Shown here: positions 16,600 through 24,531 of the stretch, piece by piece
Layout of the letters: each line of letters starts with the position of its first letter
Position numbering within the stretch: position 1 is the stretch's first letter
From: Mesonia sp.
GTDB taxonomy: Bacteria > Bacteroidota > Bacteroidia > Flavobacteriales > Flavobacteriaceae
Reading direction: 5' to 3'
DNA length: 64,000 nucleotides
NCBI GenBank assembly: GCA_012964435.1
Contig: DTTX01000093.1
Coordinates: forward strand, 1-64,000
The notes under the pieces: generated by a model
Seen by the model: only the letters and a program-made list of their open reading frames with translations
Databases searched by the model: none
Told to the model about the DNA's origin: nothing
Position numbers and translations under genes: made by a program

Positions 16600-17418
16600 A
16601 TGGGCAATTCAAGAAATCAAGGAAATATGAAGAAGAACAAGCCTTTTAATCAAAAGAAAAAGCCGACGCAAAAAATTGCGGTCGATAAACAAGTAAAAGA
16701 CCCGGAAGCGGGAATGCGTCTTAATAAATACATTGCCAATGCAGGAATTTGTAGCCGCCGCGATGCCGATATTTATATCGCAGCAGGAAGCGTTCGTGTA
16801 AATGGCGAAGTAGTTACAGAAATGGGGCATAAAGTAAAACTCACCGACGAGGTGAAGTTTGACGGCCGCAGAATTAGTCCTGAAAGAAAAGAATATGTTT
16901 TACTTAATAAACCTTCTGGTTTTTACGTAACCGGAAGTTTAGAACGTAATAATCGTACAGTGATGGATTTAATTGCCAATGCTTCTAATTCTAAATTAGA
17001 TCCTGTTGGTAAATTAGAAACCAGCACCACAGGTTTACTCTTATTTACAAACGATGGTACGATGGCAAAAAGCTTAGGAAGTACCAAAACCAGAGTAAGA
17101 CAAATTTATCACGTAACGCTTAATAAAAACTTAGATCAAGAAGACTTAGACCGTATTCAAGATGGTAAAGTAATTCTAGAAGATGGTAAAGTAATTGTCG
17201 ACGAGATTAGTTACGTAGACAATAAACCTAAACGTGAAGTTGGTATAGAATTGCAAAGCACGAAACCACACATTGTACAACGTACTTTCAAAAAATTAGG
17301 CTACGAAATTGAAAAATTAGACCGTGTGGTTTTTGGCGGATTAACTAAAAAAGATTTACCAAGAGGTCGTTACAGACACCTTACCAAGCAAGAAGTAATT
17401 AATTTAGGAATGTTATAG
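16600..17418 (+). CDS. RluB/RsuA-family pseudouridine synthase homologue with Glu at the catalytic Asp position
   Basis: A 272-residue protein from the ATG at 16600: a basic N-terminal tail, an S4 RNA-binding domain (RLNKYIANAGICSRRDADIYIAAGSVRVNG, about 37-66), then the RsuA/RluB catalytic domain. The motif that normally reads GRLDxxTxGLLLxTNDG reads GKLETSTTGLLLFTNDG here. The catalytic Asp is Glu140 (codon GAA at 17017-17019) and the preceding Arg is Lys. The rest of the domain, including YHVTL and the C-terminal region, looks normal. The usual role is pseudouridine formation in 23S or 16S rRNA; without the Asp, activity is doubtful and an RNA-binding or assembly role is possible. Confidence 0.8.
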   Translation: MGNSRNQGNMKKNKPFNQKKKPTQKIAVDKQVKDPEAGMRLNKYIANAGICSRRDADIYIAAGSVRVNGEVVTEMGHKVKLTDEVKFDGRRISPERKEYVLLNKPSGFYVTGSLERNNRTVMDLIANASNSKLDPVGKLETSTTGLLLFTNDGTMAKSLGSTKTRVRQIYHVTLNKNLDQEDLDRIQDGKVILEDGKVIVDEISYVDNKPKREVGIELQSTKPHIVQRTFKKLGYEIEKLDRVVFGGLTKKDLPRGRYRHLTKQEVINLGML

Positions 17419-17439
17419 AACTAAATTTTATAGTATTTG

Positions 17440-17476
17440 AAAGCCTTTTGAAAATTTATCAAAAGGCTTTTTTTAT
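17440..17476 (+). terminator. Intrinsic terminator after the pseudouridine synthase-like gene
   Basis: Perfect 12-bp stem AAAGCCTTTTGA (17440-17451) with TCAAAAGGCTTT (17459-17470), 7-base loop, then a T-run. Confidence 0.9.
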
Positions 17477-17793
17477 TTTAAATTTTAACATTTCGACTAT
17501 TCCACAAGAATAAAAAATAGATTTTATTTGTCGCGCATTTAGCTGAACATATTGAATACTGTTTATAGTTTCGGGTTTTTGAACGTGAGGAAGTCAATTT
17601 CAAAAATAGGTTACCAGGTAAACCACCGAATTTTAAAGCTAGCTTCCGCCTTAAGACCTTCTTTTTATCAAGAACTGGCATTTATTCCGGTTACTTCAAC
17701 ACAAATTTTGCTTTAATTTAAGATTAGTTATTCCAACTTTTTATAACTTTCTATAAATTTTAGCAAAACCTCAATTTATTTCAATAAAAATTA
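17477..17793 (+). other. Intergenic stretch, 317 bases, no recognised gene
   Basis: Between the terminator and speA I see no convincing coding frame. A 67-codon minus-strand frame is basic and low-complexity with no family resemblance. The last 100 bases are AT-rich and probably hold the speA promoter, but no clean TAnnTTTG is present. Confidence 0.5.
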
Positions 17794-19194
17794 ATGAATA
17801 CTAAATACATCGATCTTATAGATCAAACTTATTATTTTCCGCAGGAAGAGTTTGATTTAAATGAAGACACGTTACAATTTCATGGGATTGATCTTATGAA
17901 ATTAATCGAAGAATATGGTGCGCCTTTAAAATTCACCTATTTACCAAAAATTTCAGAGAACATTCAGAAAGCCAAAAAATGGTTCACAAATGCGATTGAA
18001 AAGCATAACTACAAAGGCAATTACAACTATTGCTATTGTACTAAAAGTTCCCATTTTCAGCACGTTTTAGATGAAGCTTTAAAAAATGATATTCATATTG
18101 AAACCTCATCGGCATTCGATATTAATATTGTTGAAAAACTTCAGAAAAAAGGAAAGATCACCAAAGATACGTACGTGATCTGTAACGGTTTTAAACGCGA
18201 ACAATACATTACTAATATTGGTCGATTAATTAATAACGGACATCAAAACTGTATTCCGATTATTGATAATTATGAAGAGATCGATCTGCTTTCAGATGAA
18301 ATTAAAGACGACTTTAAAATTGGTATTCGTATCGCTTCTGAAGAAGAACCTAAGTTTGAGTTTTATACTTCTCGTTTAGGGATTGGTTATAAAAACATCG
18401 TCCCTTTTTACGAAGAACAAATCAAAAATAATGATAAGGTTGAACTAAAAATGCTTCACTTTTTCATTAACACCGGTATTCGCGATACGGCGTATTACTG
18501 GAACGAATTGCTGAAGTGTCTTAAAGTTTACATTCGTTTAAAACGTATTTGCCCAACTTTGGATAGTTTAAATATTGGCGGCGGTTTCCCGATTAAAAAC
18601 TCGCTACAGTTTGATTACGATTATCAATATATGATCGATGAGATTATTAATCAGATCAATATTGCATGCCAAGAAGCAGAAGTTCCTGTTCCGCATATTT
18701 TTACTGAATTCGGAAGTTTTACCGTTGGTGAAAGTGGCGGAGCGATCTATGAAGTGTTGTACCAAAAACAACAAAACGATCGTGAAAAATGGAATATGAT
18801 AAACTCTTCATTCATCACGACTTTACCCGATACTTGGGCCATTAACAAGCGTTTTATTATGCTTGCCGTTAACCGTTGGAATGATGAATATGAGCGAGTA
18901 TTACTTGGCGGACTCACTTGCGATAGTGATGATTATTACAATAGCGAACAGAACATGAACGCTATTTATTTACCAAAATTTAAAAAAGAAAAACCTTTAT
19001 ACATCGGCTTCTTTAACACGGGAGCTTATCAAGAAACGATTGGTGGTTTTGGCGGTTTACAACACTGTTTGATCCCAACTCCAAAACACATCCTGATCAA
19101 TAAAGATGAAGAAGGAAACTTGAGTACCAAACTATTTAAAGAACAACAAAAAAGTGAAGACTTACTTAAAATTTTAGGTTACGATGACAACTAA
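17794..19194 (+). CDS. speA: Arginine decarboxylase, PLP-dependent fold III, short form
   Basis: A 466-residue enzyme that makes agmatine from arginine. The PLP Lys is Lys84 in YCTKSSHF; HFFINTGIRDTAYYWNELL and NIGGGFPIKNS give the phosphate-binding glycine loop, and LLGGLTCDSDDYY carries the conserved Cys/Asp of this decarboxylase fold. It is shorter than the ~630-residue E. coli SpeA and matches the Bacteroidota version. It overlaps the agmatinase gene by 11 bases, so agmatine is passed to the next enzyme. Alternative substrates such as carboxyspermidine are less likely given the agmatinase partner. Confidence 0.88.
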   Translation: MNTKYIDLIDQTYYFPQEEFDLNEDTLQFHGIDLMKLIEEYGAPLKFTYLPKISENIQKAKKWFTNAIEKHNYKGNYNYCYCTKSSHFQHVLDEALKNDIHIETSSAFDINIVEKLQKKGKITKDTYVICNGFKREQYITNIGRLINNGHQNCIPIIDNYEEIDLLSDEIKDDFKIGIRIASEEEPKFEFYTSRLGIGYKNIVPFYEEQIKNNDKVELKMLHFFINTGIRDTAYYWNELLKCLKVYIRLKRICPTLDSLNIGGGFPIKNSLQFDYDYQYMIDEIINQINIACQEAEVPVPHIFTEFGSFTVGESGGAIYEVLYQKQQNDREKWNMINSSFITTLPDTWAINKRFIMLAVNRWNDEYERVLLGGLTCDSDDYYNSEQNMNAIYLPKFKKEKPLYIGFFNTGAYQETIGGFGGLQHCLIPTPKHILINKDEEGNLSTKLFKEQQKSEDLLKILGYDDN

Positions 19195-20062
19195 GAAAAA
19201 CTACGCGGGTATTCCCGACAAATACGCTCGTTTAGACGAGGCAAAAGTAGTATTAATTCCTGTTCCTTACGATGGCACCAGCACCTGGCAAAAAGGTGCA
19301 GATAAAGGTCCGCAGGCATTTTTAGAAGCTTCAGAAAATATGGAGCTTTTCGATATTGAAACCCGTTCTGAGATGTATAAAAAAGGGATTTATTTAACAC
19401 CACCCGTAACCGAAAATTCTTCGCCTGAAAAAATGGTAGAAGCGGTTTATAAAACCACTAAAAATTACATTCAGCAAGAGAAGTTTGTCACACTTTTTGG
19501 AGGTGAACATTCAATTTCTATAGGTACTATTCGTGCGTTTAATGAATCTTTTGAAGATCTAACCGTAGTACAAATCGATGCGCATGCCGATTTACGTAAA
19601 GAATATGAAGGTTCTAAGTGTAATCACGCTTGTGCCGTTCACGAGGCGAGTAAAACTACCAATTTAATTCAGGTTGGTATTCGCTCGATGGATGCTGAAG
19701 AATTAGAATATATGGATGAAAACCAAGTCTATTTTGCTCACGATCTTTATGAAGTTTGGATGGATGATGCGATTGGGCAAATGACGCCAAATGTTTTTCT
19801 AACCATCGACCTAGATGCGTTTGATCCTTCGATTCTTCCTTCAACAGGAACTCCGGAACCGGGCGGATTGTTTTGGTATGAAACCTTAGATTTTATTAGA
19901 ACCATTTTTAAGAAAAAAAATGTGGTTGGTTTCGATATTGTTGAATTATGCCCAAATCCAGCCGAAAAATCTTCAGACTTTTTAGCCGCAAAACTTTATT
20001 ATAAAATGCTAAGCTATAAGTTTAAATATGAAGATTATGACGGTGAAGATGAAGACGAATAA
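19184..20062 (+). CDS. speB: Agmatinase (ureohydrolase family)
   Basis: A 292-residue dinuclear-manganese hydrolase converting agmatine to putrescine and urea. Metal-binding motifs are complete: GGEHSIS, IDAHADLRKEYEG with NHA, and TIDLDAFDPS. The PVPYDGTSTWQKGADKGP N-terminus is typical of the agmatinase group. The C-terminus ends in an acidic DYDGEDEDE tail. Its start lies inside speA, and the deoxyhypusine-synthase-like gene follows after about 100 bases. Confidence 0.92.
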   Translation: MTTKKNYAGIPDKYARLDEAKVVLIPVPYDGTSTWQKGADKGPQAFLEASENMELFDIETRSEMYKKGIYLTPPVTENSSPEKMVEAVYKTTKNYIQQEKFVTLFGGEHSISIGTIRAFNESFEDLTVVQIDAHADLRKEYEGSKCNHACAVHEASKTTNLIQVGIRSMDAEELEYMDENQVYFAHDLYEVWMDDAIGQMTPNVFLTIDLDAFDPSILPSTGTPEPGGLFWYETLDFIRTIFKKKNVVGFDIVELCPNPAEKSSDFLAAKLYYKMLSYKFKYEDYDGEDEDE

Positions 20063-20163
20063 ATTTTAAATAATAAGATAATCTAAAAAATTCGTTGGTT
20101 GGATTACAGCCTGAAATTGTTCAAATTTTCAGAGTTTGAAAGCCGACAATTAAAAACAATAAA

Positions 20164-21135
20164 ATGAGTAAAGGAGCAATTTCAGAATTTATACAAAAAT
20201 ACTATTTACACTTTAACGCAGCATCGGTTGTCGATGCGGCTAAAGCTTACGAAGAGCAACTTAATGGCGGAGCTAAAATGTTAGTTTCACTTGCCGGAGC
20301 GATGAGTACCGCAGAACTTGGTAAAATTTTCGCAGAAATGATTCGCCAAGATAAAGTACAAATCATTTCTTGTACCGGAGCCAATTTAGAAGAAGATATT
20401 ATGAATTTAGTAGCGCACTCACACTACAAACGCGTTCCTAATTATCGTGATCTTACGCCTAAAGAAGAATGGGATTTATTAGAAAATGGCTTAAACCGAG
20501 TAACCGATACTTGTATTCCTGAAGAAGAAGCTTTTAGACGTTTACAACAACATATTTTTAAGATCTGGAAAGATGCTGAAGAAGCCGGCGAACGTTATTT
20601 TCCGCATGAATTCATGTATAAAATGTTATTAAGTGGGGTTTTAGAAGAATACTACGAGATAGATTTAAAAGATTCTTGGATGTACGCTGCTGCTGAAAAA
20701 AACTTACCGATCGTCGTTCCAGGTTGGGAAGATAGTACAATGGGAAATATTTTTGCCAGTTATGTATTAAAAGGTGAATTGAAAGCCAGCACCATGAAAT
20801 CTGGTATTGAGTATATGACGTTCTTAGCAGATTGGTACACCGATAATTCTAAAAACGGAATCGGTTTCTTCCAGATCGGTGGTGGTATTGCCGGCGATTT
20901 CCCAATTTGTGTAGTGCCTATGTTATATCAAGATATGGAACGTACCGATACGCCGTTTTGGAGTTATTTCTGTCAGATTTCAGATTCAACCACCAGTTAT
21001 GGTTCCTATTCCGGAGCGGTTCCTAATGAAAAAATTACTTGGGGTAAACTCGATATCGATACGCCAAAATTCATTATAGAAAGTGACGCGACTATAGTTG
21101 CTCCTCTAATTTTTGCGTATTTATTAGATATGTAA
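20164..21135 (+). CDS. Deoxyhypusine synthase-like protein, probable homospermidine synthase (SpeY type)
   Basis: A 323-residue member of the deoxyhypusine synthase family. The NAD-binding region (SLAGAMSTAELGKIFAEMI), GWEDSTMGN, FFQIGGGIAGDFPI, and the catalytic Lys295 in KITWGKLD are all present; this Lys forms the covalent enzyme-amine intermediate in the family. Bacteria lack eIF5A, and related bacterial proteins have been shown to make homospermidine from putrescine or spermidine. Position right after agmatinase, and homospermidine being the main polyamine of many flavobacteria, support that role. The acceptor is inferred, not visible. Confidence 0.85.
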   Translation: MSKGAISEFIQKYYLHFNAASVVDAAKAYEEQLNGGAKMLVSLAGAMSTAELGKIFAEMIRQDKVQIISCTGANLEEDIMNLVAHSHYKRVPNYRDLTPKEEWDLLENGLNRVTDTCIPEEEAFRRLQQHIFKIWKDAEEAGERYFPHEFMYKMLLSGVLEEYYEIDLKDSWMYAAAEKNLPIVVPGWEDSTMGNIFASYVLKGELKASTMKSGIEYMTFLADWYTDNSKNGIGFFQIGGGIAGDFPICVVPMLYQDMERTDTPFWSYFCQISDSTTSYGSYSGAVPNEKITWGKLDIDTPKFIIESDATIVAPLIFAYLLDM

Positions 21136-21230
21136 GAAATTTCCATTACGAGTTTAAAAGATTCTTGAAGTATAAATAAACCTCCTTAATTTTAAAAAAT
21201 CTGTGAAATTTCGCAAACTAATTAAAAAAT

Positions 21231-21251
21231 CCCCTCCTTTTAAATGAGGGG
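21231..21251 (+). repeat. CCCCTC/GAGGGG hairpin, dispersed-motif type
   Basis: CCCCTC (21231-21236) pairs with GAGGGG (21246-21251), followed by TTAAGGGTGG. The similar hairpin at 27402-27423 suggests a small dispersed intergenic motif. It could act as an attenuator between the two polyamine-region genes. Confidence 0.5.
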
Positions 21252-21275
21252 TTAAGGGTGGTTAAATAATTGAAG

Positions 21276-22808
21276 ATGGATAAAATTGAAAATGTAGAGT
21301 TAAAATACCTCACCTTAGAGGATTTTGAAGAGTTGAAAGAAGCCACAGAAGCAGCTTACCACTCGATGCCCAATTCGTATTGGAAATTAGATGAAATAGG
21401 AAAATTGATTTCGCTATTTCCGGAAGGGCAAATTGTGATCAAAGTAAATGGAGATATTGCCGGATGTGCACTTTCTGTTATTGTCGATTTTGATGAAATT
21501 GATGATAATCATACTTATCAAGATATTGTGGGAGACGAAAACTTTAAGCTTCACGATGAAAGCGGAAATACACTTTATGGTATTGACGTTTTTATTAAAC
21601 CCGATTATCGCGGCTTACGATTAGGTCGCCGTCTTTACGATTACCGAAAAGAACTTTGTGAGAACCTCAACTTAAAAGGGATTGTTTTTGGAGGACGAAT
21701 CCCAAATTACCATAAGTTTTCAAAAGATATTAGTCCGCTTCAATACATTGAAAAAGTACGTTCAAAAGAAATACACGATCCGGTATTGAATTTTCAGCTA
21801 TCTAACGATTTTCATCCGGTTCGAATTTTAAAAGGTTATTTAGAAGGCGACGATGATTCTGGCGAATATGCAGTGTTGATGGAATGGGATAATGTGTATT
21901 ACACCAAACCCAGCAAAAAACCTTCTGCTAACAAAAGTGTCGTGCGTCTTGGTTTAATACAATGGCAAATGCGTACTTACGAAGGTTTAGAAGATTTAAT
22001 GCATCAAGCCGAATATTTTATCGATACCGTTGCCGGCTATCATTCAGATTTTGCTTTGTTCCCGGAGTTTTTTAACGCTCCACTTATGGCGGCTTATAAC
22101 CATATGAGTGAACCGGAAGCTATTCGTGAATTGGCAGGTTTTACAGAGACGATTATTGAGCGTTTTTCAGAACTTTCGGTTTCTTATAACATCAATATTA
22201 TTTCCGGAAGTATGCCTGAAATGATCGATGGTAAACTTTACAATGTTGGTTATTTGTGTAAACGTGACGGAAGCGTTGAACGTTTTGAGAAAATACATGT
22301 GACTCCAGATGAAGCTAGAGTTTGGGGAATGCAAACCGGGAACATCGTTAAAACTTTTGATACCGATTGTGGTAAAATAGGCATTTTAATTTGTTATGAT
22401 GTTGAATTCCCGGAGCTATCTCGACTTTTAGCTGAAGAAGGAATGGATATTTTGTTTGTTCCGTTTTTAACCGATACACAAAACGGCTATTCACGGGTAA
22501 AACTTTGCGCACAGGCTCGCGCGGTTGAAAATGAATGTTATGTTGCAATTGCCGGTAGTGTGGGTAATTTACCAAACGTGCACAATATGGATATTCAATA
22601 TGCACAATCGGCCGTTTTTACACCTTGTGATTTTGCGTTCCCGAGTAACGGAATTAAAGCTGAAGCAACCCCGAATGCAGAGATGATCTTAGTGGCCGAT
22701 GTAGATATCGATTTACTGCGAGAGCTACACACTTTTGGAAGCGTTCATAACTTAAAAGATAGAAGAAAAGACGTTTATGAGGTAAAACGCACGAATACTA
22801 ATCGTTAG
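21276..22808 (+). CDS. GNAT acetyltransferase-nitrilase fusion (carbon-nitrogen hydrolase)
   Basis: A 510-residue fusion from the ATG at 21276. The N-terminal half (about 5-190) is a GNAT-type acyl-CoA domain with YRGLRLGRRLYDYRKELC as the acetyl-CoA loop. The C-terminal half (about 220-505) is a nitrilase-superfamily hydrolase with the Glu-Lys-Cys triad: FPEFFNAPL, FEKIHVTPDE and ICYDVEFPE. This architecture is known in Bacteroidota and Bacillus (YhcX-like) without a settled function. Beside the polyamine genes, a link to an amide derivative of a polyamine or of N-carbamoylputrescine can be imagined, but agmatinase already makes putrescine directly. The substrate is unknown. Confidence 0.85.
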   Translation: MDKIENVELKYLTLEDFEELKEATEAAYHSMPNSYWKLDEIGKLISLFPEGQIVIKVNGDIAGCALSVIVDFDEIDDNHTYQDIVGDENFKLHDESGNTLYGIDVFIKPDYRGLRLGRRLYDYRKELCENLNLKGIVFGGRIPNYHKFSKDISPLQYIEKVRSKEIHDPVLNFQLSNDFHPVRILKGYLEGDDDSGEYAVLMEWDNVYYTKPSKKPSANKSVVRLGLIQWQMRTYEGLEDLMHQAEYFIDTVAGYHSDFALFPEFFNAPLMAAYNHMSEPEAIRELAGFTETIIERFSELSVSYNINIISGSMPEMIDGKLYNVGYLCKRDGSVERFEKIHVTPDEARVWGMQTGNIVKTFDTDCGKIGILICYDVEFPELSRLLAEEGMDILFVPFLTDTQNGYSRVKLCAQARAVENECYVAIAGSVGNLPNVHNMDIQYAQSAVFTPCDFAFPSNGIKAEATPNAEMILVADVDIDLLRELHTFGSVHNLKDRRKDVYEVKRTNTNR

Positions 22809-23634
22809 ATAATCGTTCGATTACTAAACTAAAATCACTAACTGTACAGTTATTTACACTACCACTTGTTACAGAATATGCAGCTTTTAGTTGAGCCCCA
22901 TTAGCAACAAATGTTCCTAATTGATAAAGCATAATAGTTTCGCTTACTCGATTGGTTTGACCACTACCTCTTAATAAAGGAATGGTTTTTTGATAAACAA
23001 TTATTGGGCTACCGGCAGTACCAATATCTAATGCTATAACTAAATAAGAATTATTATCTTGAGGTACCGCTGTAAATTGAAGCCTCACCAAAACAGCATC
23101 TCCTAACGCTAATGGCGTTATAGTATTAGTAGTACTATCGAAAAAGTCTGAACCAGAATACCCTGTAGGAGCATAAGTGTCAATAATATTATCACCCGGA
23201 TCATCTTCAAAATCTATAGGTATATTAGTATAGTTTGCAGGGTCATTTGCCGCAGAAACAGAGATACCCGCAATTGGTATGCTTGTATTTGTATCTGTTA
23301 ATGCAACCCAACCTGTCTTACCACTCCCTCCTTCTTTAACGTTACTCCATTCTGTACCGTTCCAGAAGTAAAAACCCGGTAAAACACTATTTGTACCATC
23401 ACTAACAGATGAGGTATTATAAACCATTAAACCTTCATAAGAAGCGTCTAAACCTGGAATTGTAGTGTTATCTGTACGACCTGTAAGTGCGACCTTATTA
23501 ATCATCACTCCTTGATTGCCACCTTCAATATGTAGTGATGTGCCATCTAATGGAGTTGTAGTATTAATTCCTACCTGAGCATTTAGATAATAAAAGGCAA
23601 AAAATAAGCATATAAAAGATTTAAAAAATTTCAT
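22798..23634 (-). CDS. Secreted protein of unknown function
   Basis: A 278-residue protein with a signal peptide (MKFFKSFICLFFAFYYLNA, cleavage near QVGINTTTP). Thr/Asn/Gly-rich beta segments follow, with VGINTTTPLDGTSLHIEGGNQGVMINKVAL and LPGFYFWNGTEWSNV resembling the N-terminus of many flavobacterial surface or tail-fibre-like proteins. A jelly-roll or collar-like fold is possible. No type IX sorting domain is visible at the C-terminus. The 3' end overlaps the nitrilase gene by 11 bases on the opposite strand. The function is unknown. Confidence 0.7.
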   Translation of the reverse strand: MKFFKSFICLFFAFYYLNAQVGINTTTPLDGTSLHIEGGNQGVMINKVALTGRTDNTTIPGLDASYEGLMVYNTSSVSDGTNSVLPGFYFWNGTEWSNVKEGGSGKTGWVALTDTNTSIPIAGISVSAANDPANYTNIPIDFEDDPGDNIIDTYAPTGYSGSDFFDSTTNTITPLALGDAVLVRLQFTAVPQDNNSYLVIALDIGTAGSPIIVYQKTIPLLRGSGQTNRVSETIMLYQLGTFVANGAQLKAAYSVTSGSVNNCTVSDFSLVIERLSND

Positions 23635-23790
23635 GAGTTAGGTTTTGTAAAAAAATAAATAAATCTAAAAACGTTTTATATTATTTTTCGACAAAATACA
23701 GTTTACTATCGATGAATGGTTAATATTAGTATAATTAAATCTAGATGATAATTGTGTTTAGTAAAATTGTAATTAATTAAAATATCACTT

Positions 23791-24426
23791 ATGAATGATT
23801 GGATGGTTTATGCGGTTGGGTTTGTCGCACAGTTTATATTTGCATCGCGCATTATTCTTCAGTGGTTAAAATCTGAAAAGGCAAAACAATTAGAAACACC
23901 TTCAGCTTTTTGGAAACTCAGCCTTATCGCTGCCATTATATTTTTCATCTATGGTTACTTGCGCAAAGATTTTTCTATTATGCTTGGGCAAGTAATTATT
24001 TATTATGTTTTCATCAGAAATCTTCAACTTCAAAAGGAATGGAAACCCACGAATTTATTGTTCAAAATTTTAGTCATAGGCTTTCCTGTTTTCGCGATTC
24101 TCTATGGAATTTTTTGGGCGAATATCAACTTCAACTTACTATTTTCTCAACAAGAAGAAAATGGTGTTGCGACTTGGTTAATGGCTATTGGAGTAATTGG
24201 CCAAATTATTTATACCGGTAGATTTTTATACCAATGGTATTATTCTGAACAAGAAAAAGAATCGGGTTTACCCACTAACTTCTGGATCCTAAGCATTGTA
24301 GGATCTGCAATTCTAATTTATTACGCGGTGATGCGAGAAGACCCGGTTTTATTTGCAGCTCACGCAGGTGGCTCAATCATCTATATTCGAAATATTTATA
24401 TTGGTTATAGGGCAGAAAATAATTAG
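23791..24426 (+). CDS. Tandem LAB_N-domain membrane protein
   Basis: A 211-residue protein made of two copies of the lipid-A-disaccharide-synthase N-terminal (LAB_N) domain. Copy one (about 8-80) has GFVAQFIFASRIILQWLKSE and PSAFWKLS; copy two (about 132-207) has GVIGQIIYTGRFLYQWYYSE and PTNFWILS. Each ends in a similar membrane helix and IRN. The soluble catalytic LpxB glycosyltransferase is absent. The usual genomic companion in Bacteroidota is a glycosyltransferase; here glycosyltransferase genes lie downstream, convergent. The role is probably in lipid-linked sugar handling, but this is inference. Confidence 0.85.
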   Translation: MNDWMVYAVGFVAQFIFASRIILQWLKSEKAKQLETPSAFWKLSLIAAIIFFIYGYLRKDFSIMLGQVIIYYVFIRNLQLQKEWKPTNLLFKILVIGFPVFAILYGIFWANINFNLLFSQQEENGVATWLMAIGVIGQIIYTGRFLYQWYYSEQEKESGLPTNFWILSIVGSAILIYYAVMREDPVLFAAHAGGSIIYIRNIYIGYRAENN

Positions 24427-24525
24427 GCTGCATCCCTATCGGGTCGGGCTATTCGCTATATCTTTTTTGTTGTCATGCTGAGCCTGTCGAAGCACAACAA
24501 AAAAGGATGCCACTACTATCCCTTG
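24427..24525 (+). repeat. Dispersed palindromic repeat, copy 2
   Basis: GGGTCGGGCTATTCGCTATATC, then CTTTTTTGTTGT (24462-24473) pairing perfectly with ACAACAAAAAAG (24494-24505), then GGATGCCACTACTATCCC. The loop holds GTCATGCTGAGCCTGTCGAA, itself a motif recognisable in other flavobacterial dispersed repeats. It lies between two convergent genes and ends 7 bases before the glycosyltransferase stop codon. Confidence 0.75.
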
Positions 24526-24531
24526 CAGAAA

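Noticed and set aside
17478..17681. 67-codon minus-strand frame after the pseudouridine synthase-like gene
   Set aside because: Basic, low-complexity, no recognisable motif, no promoter or coding-like pattern.
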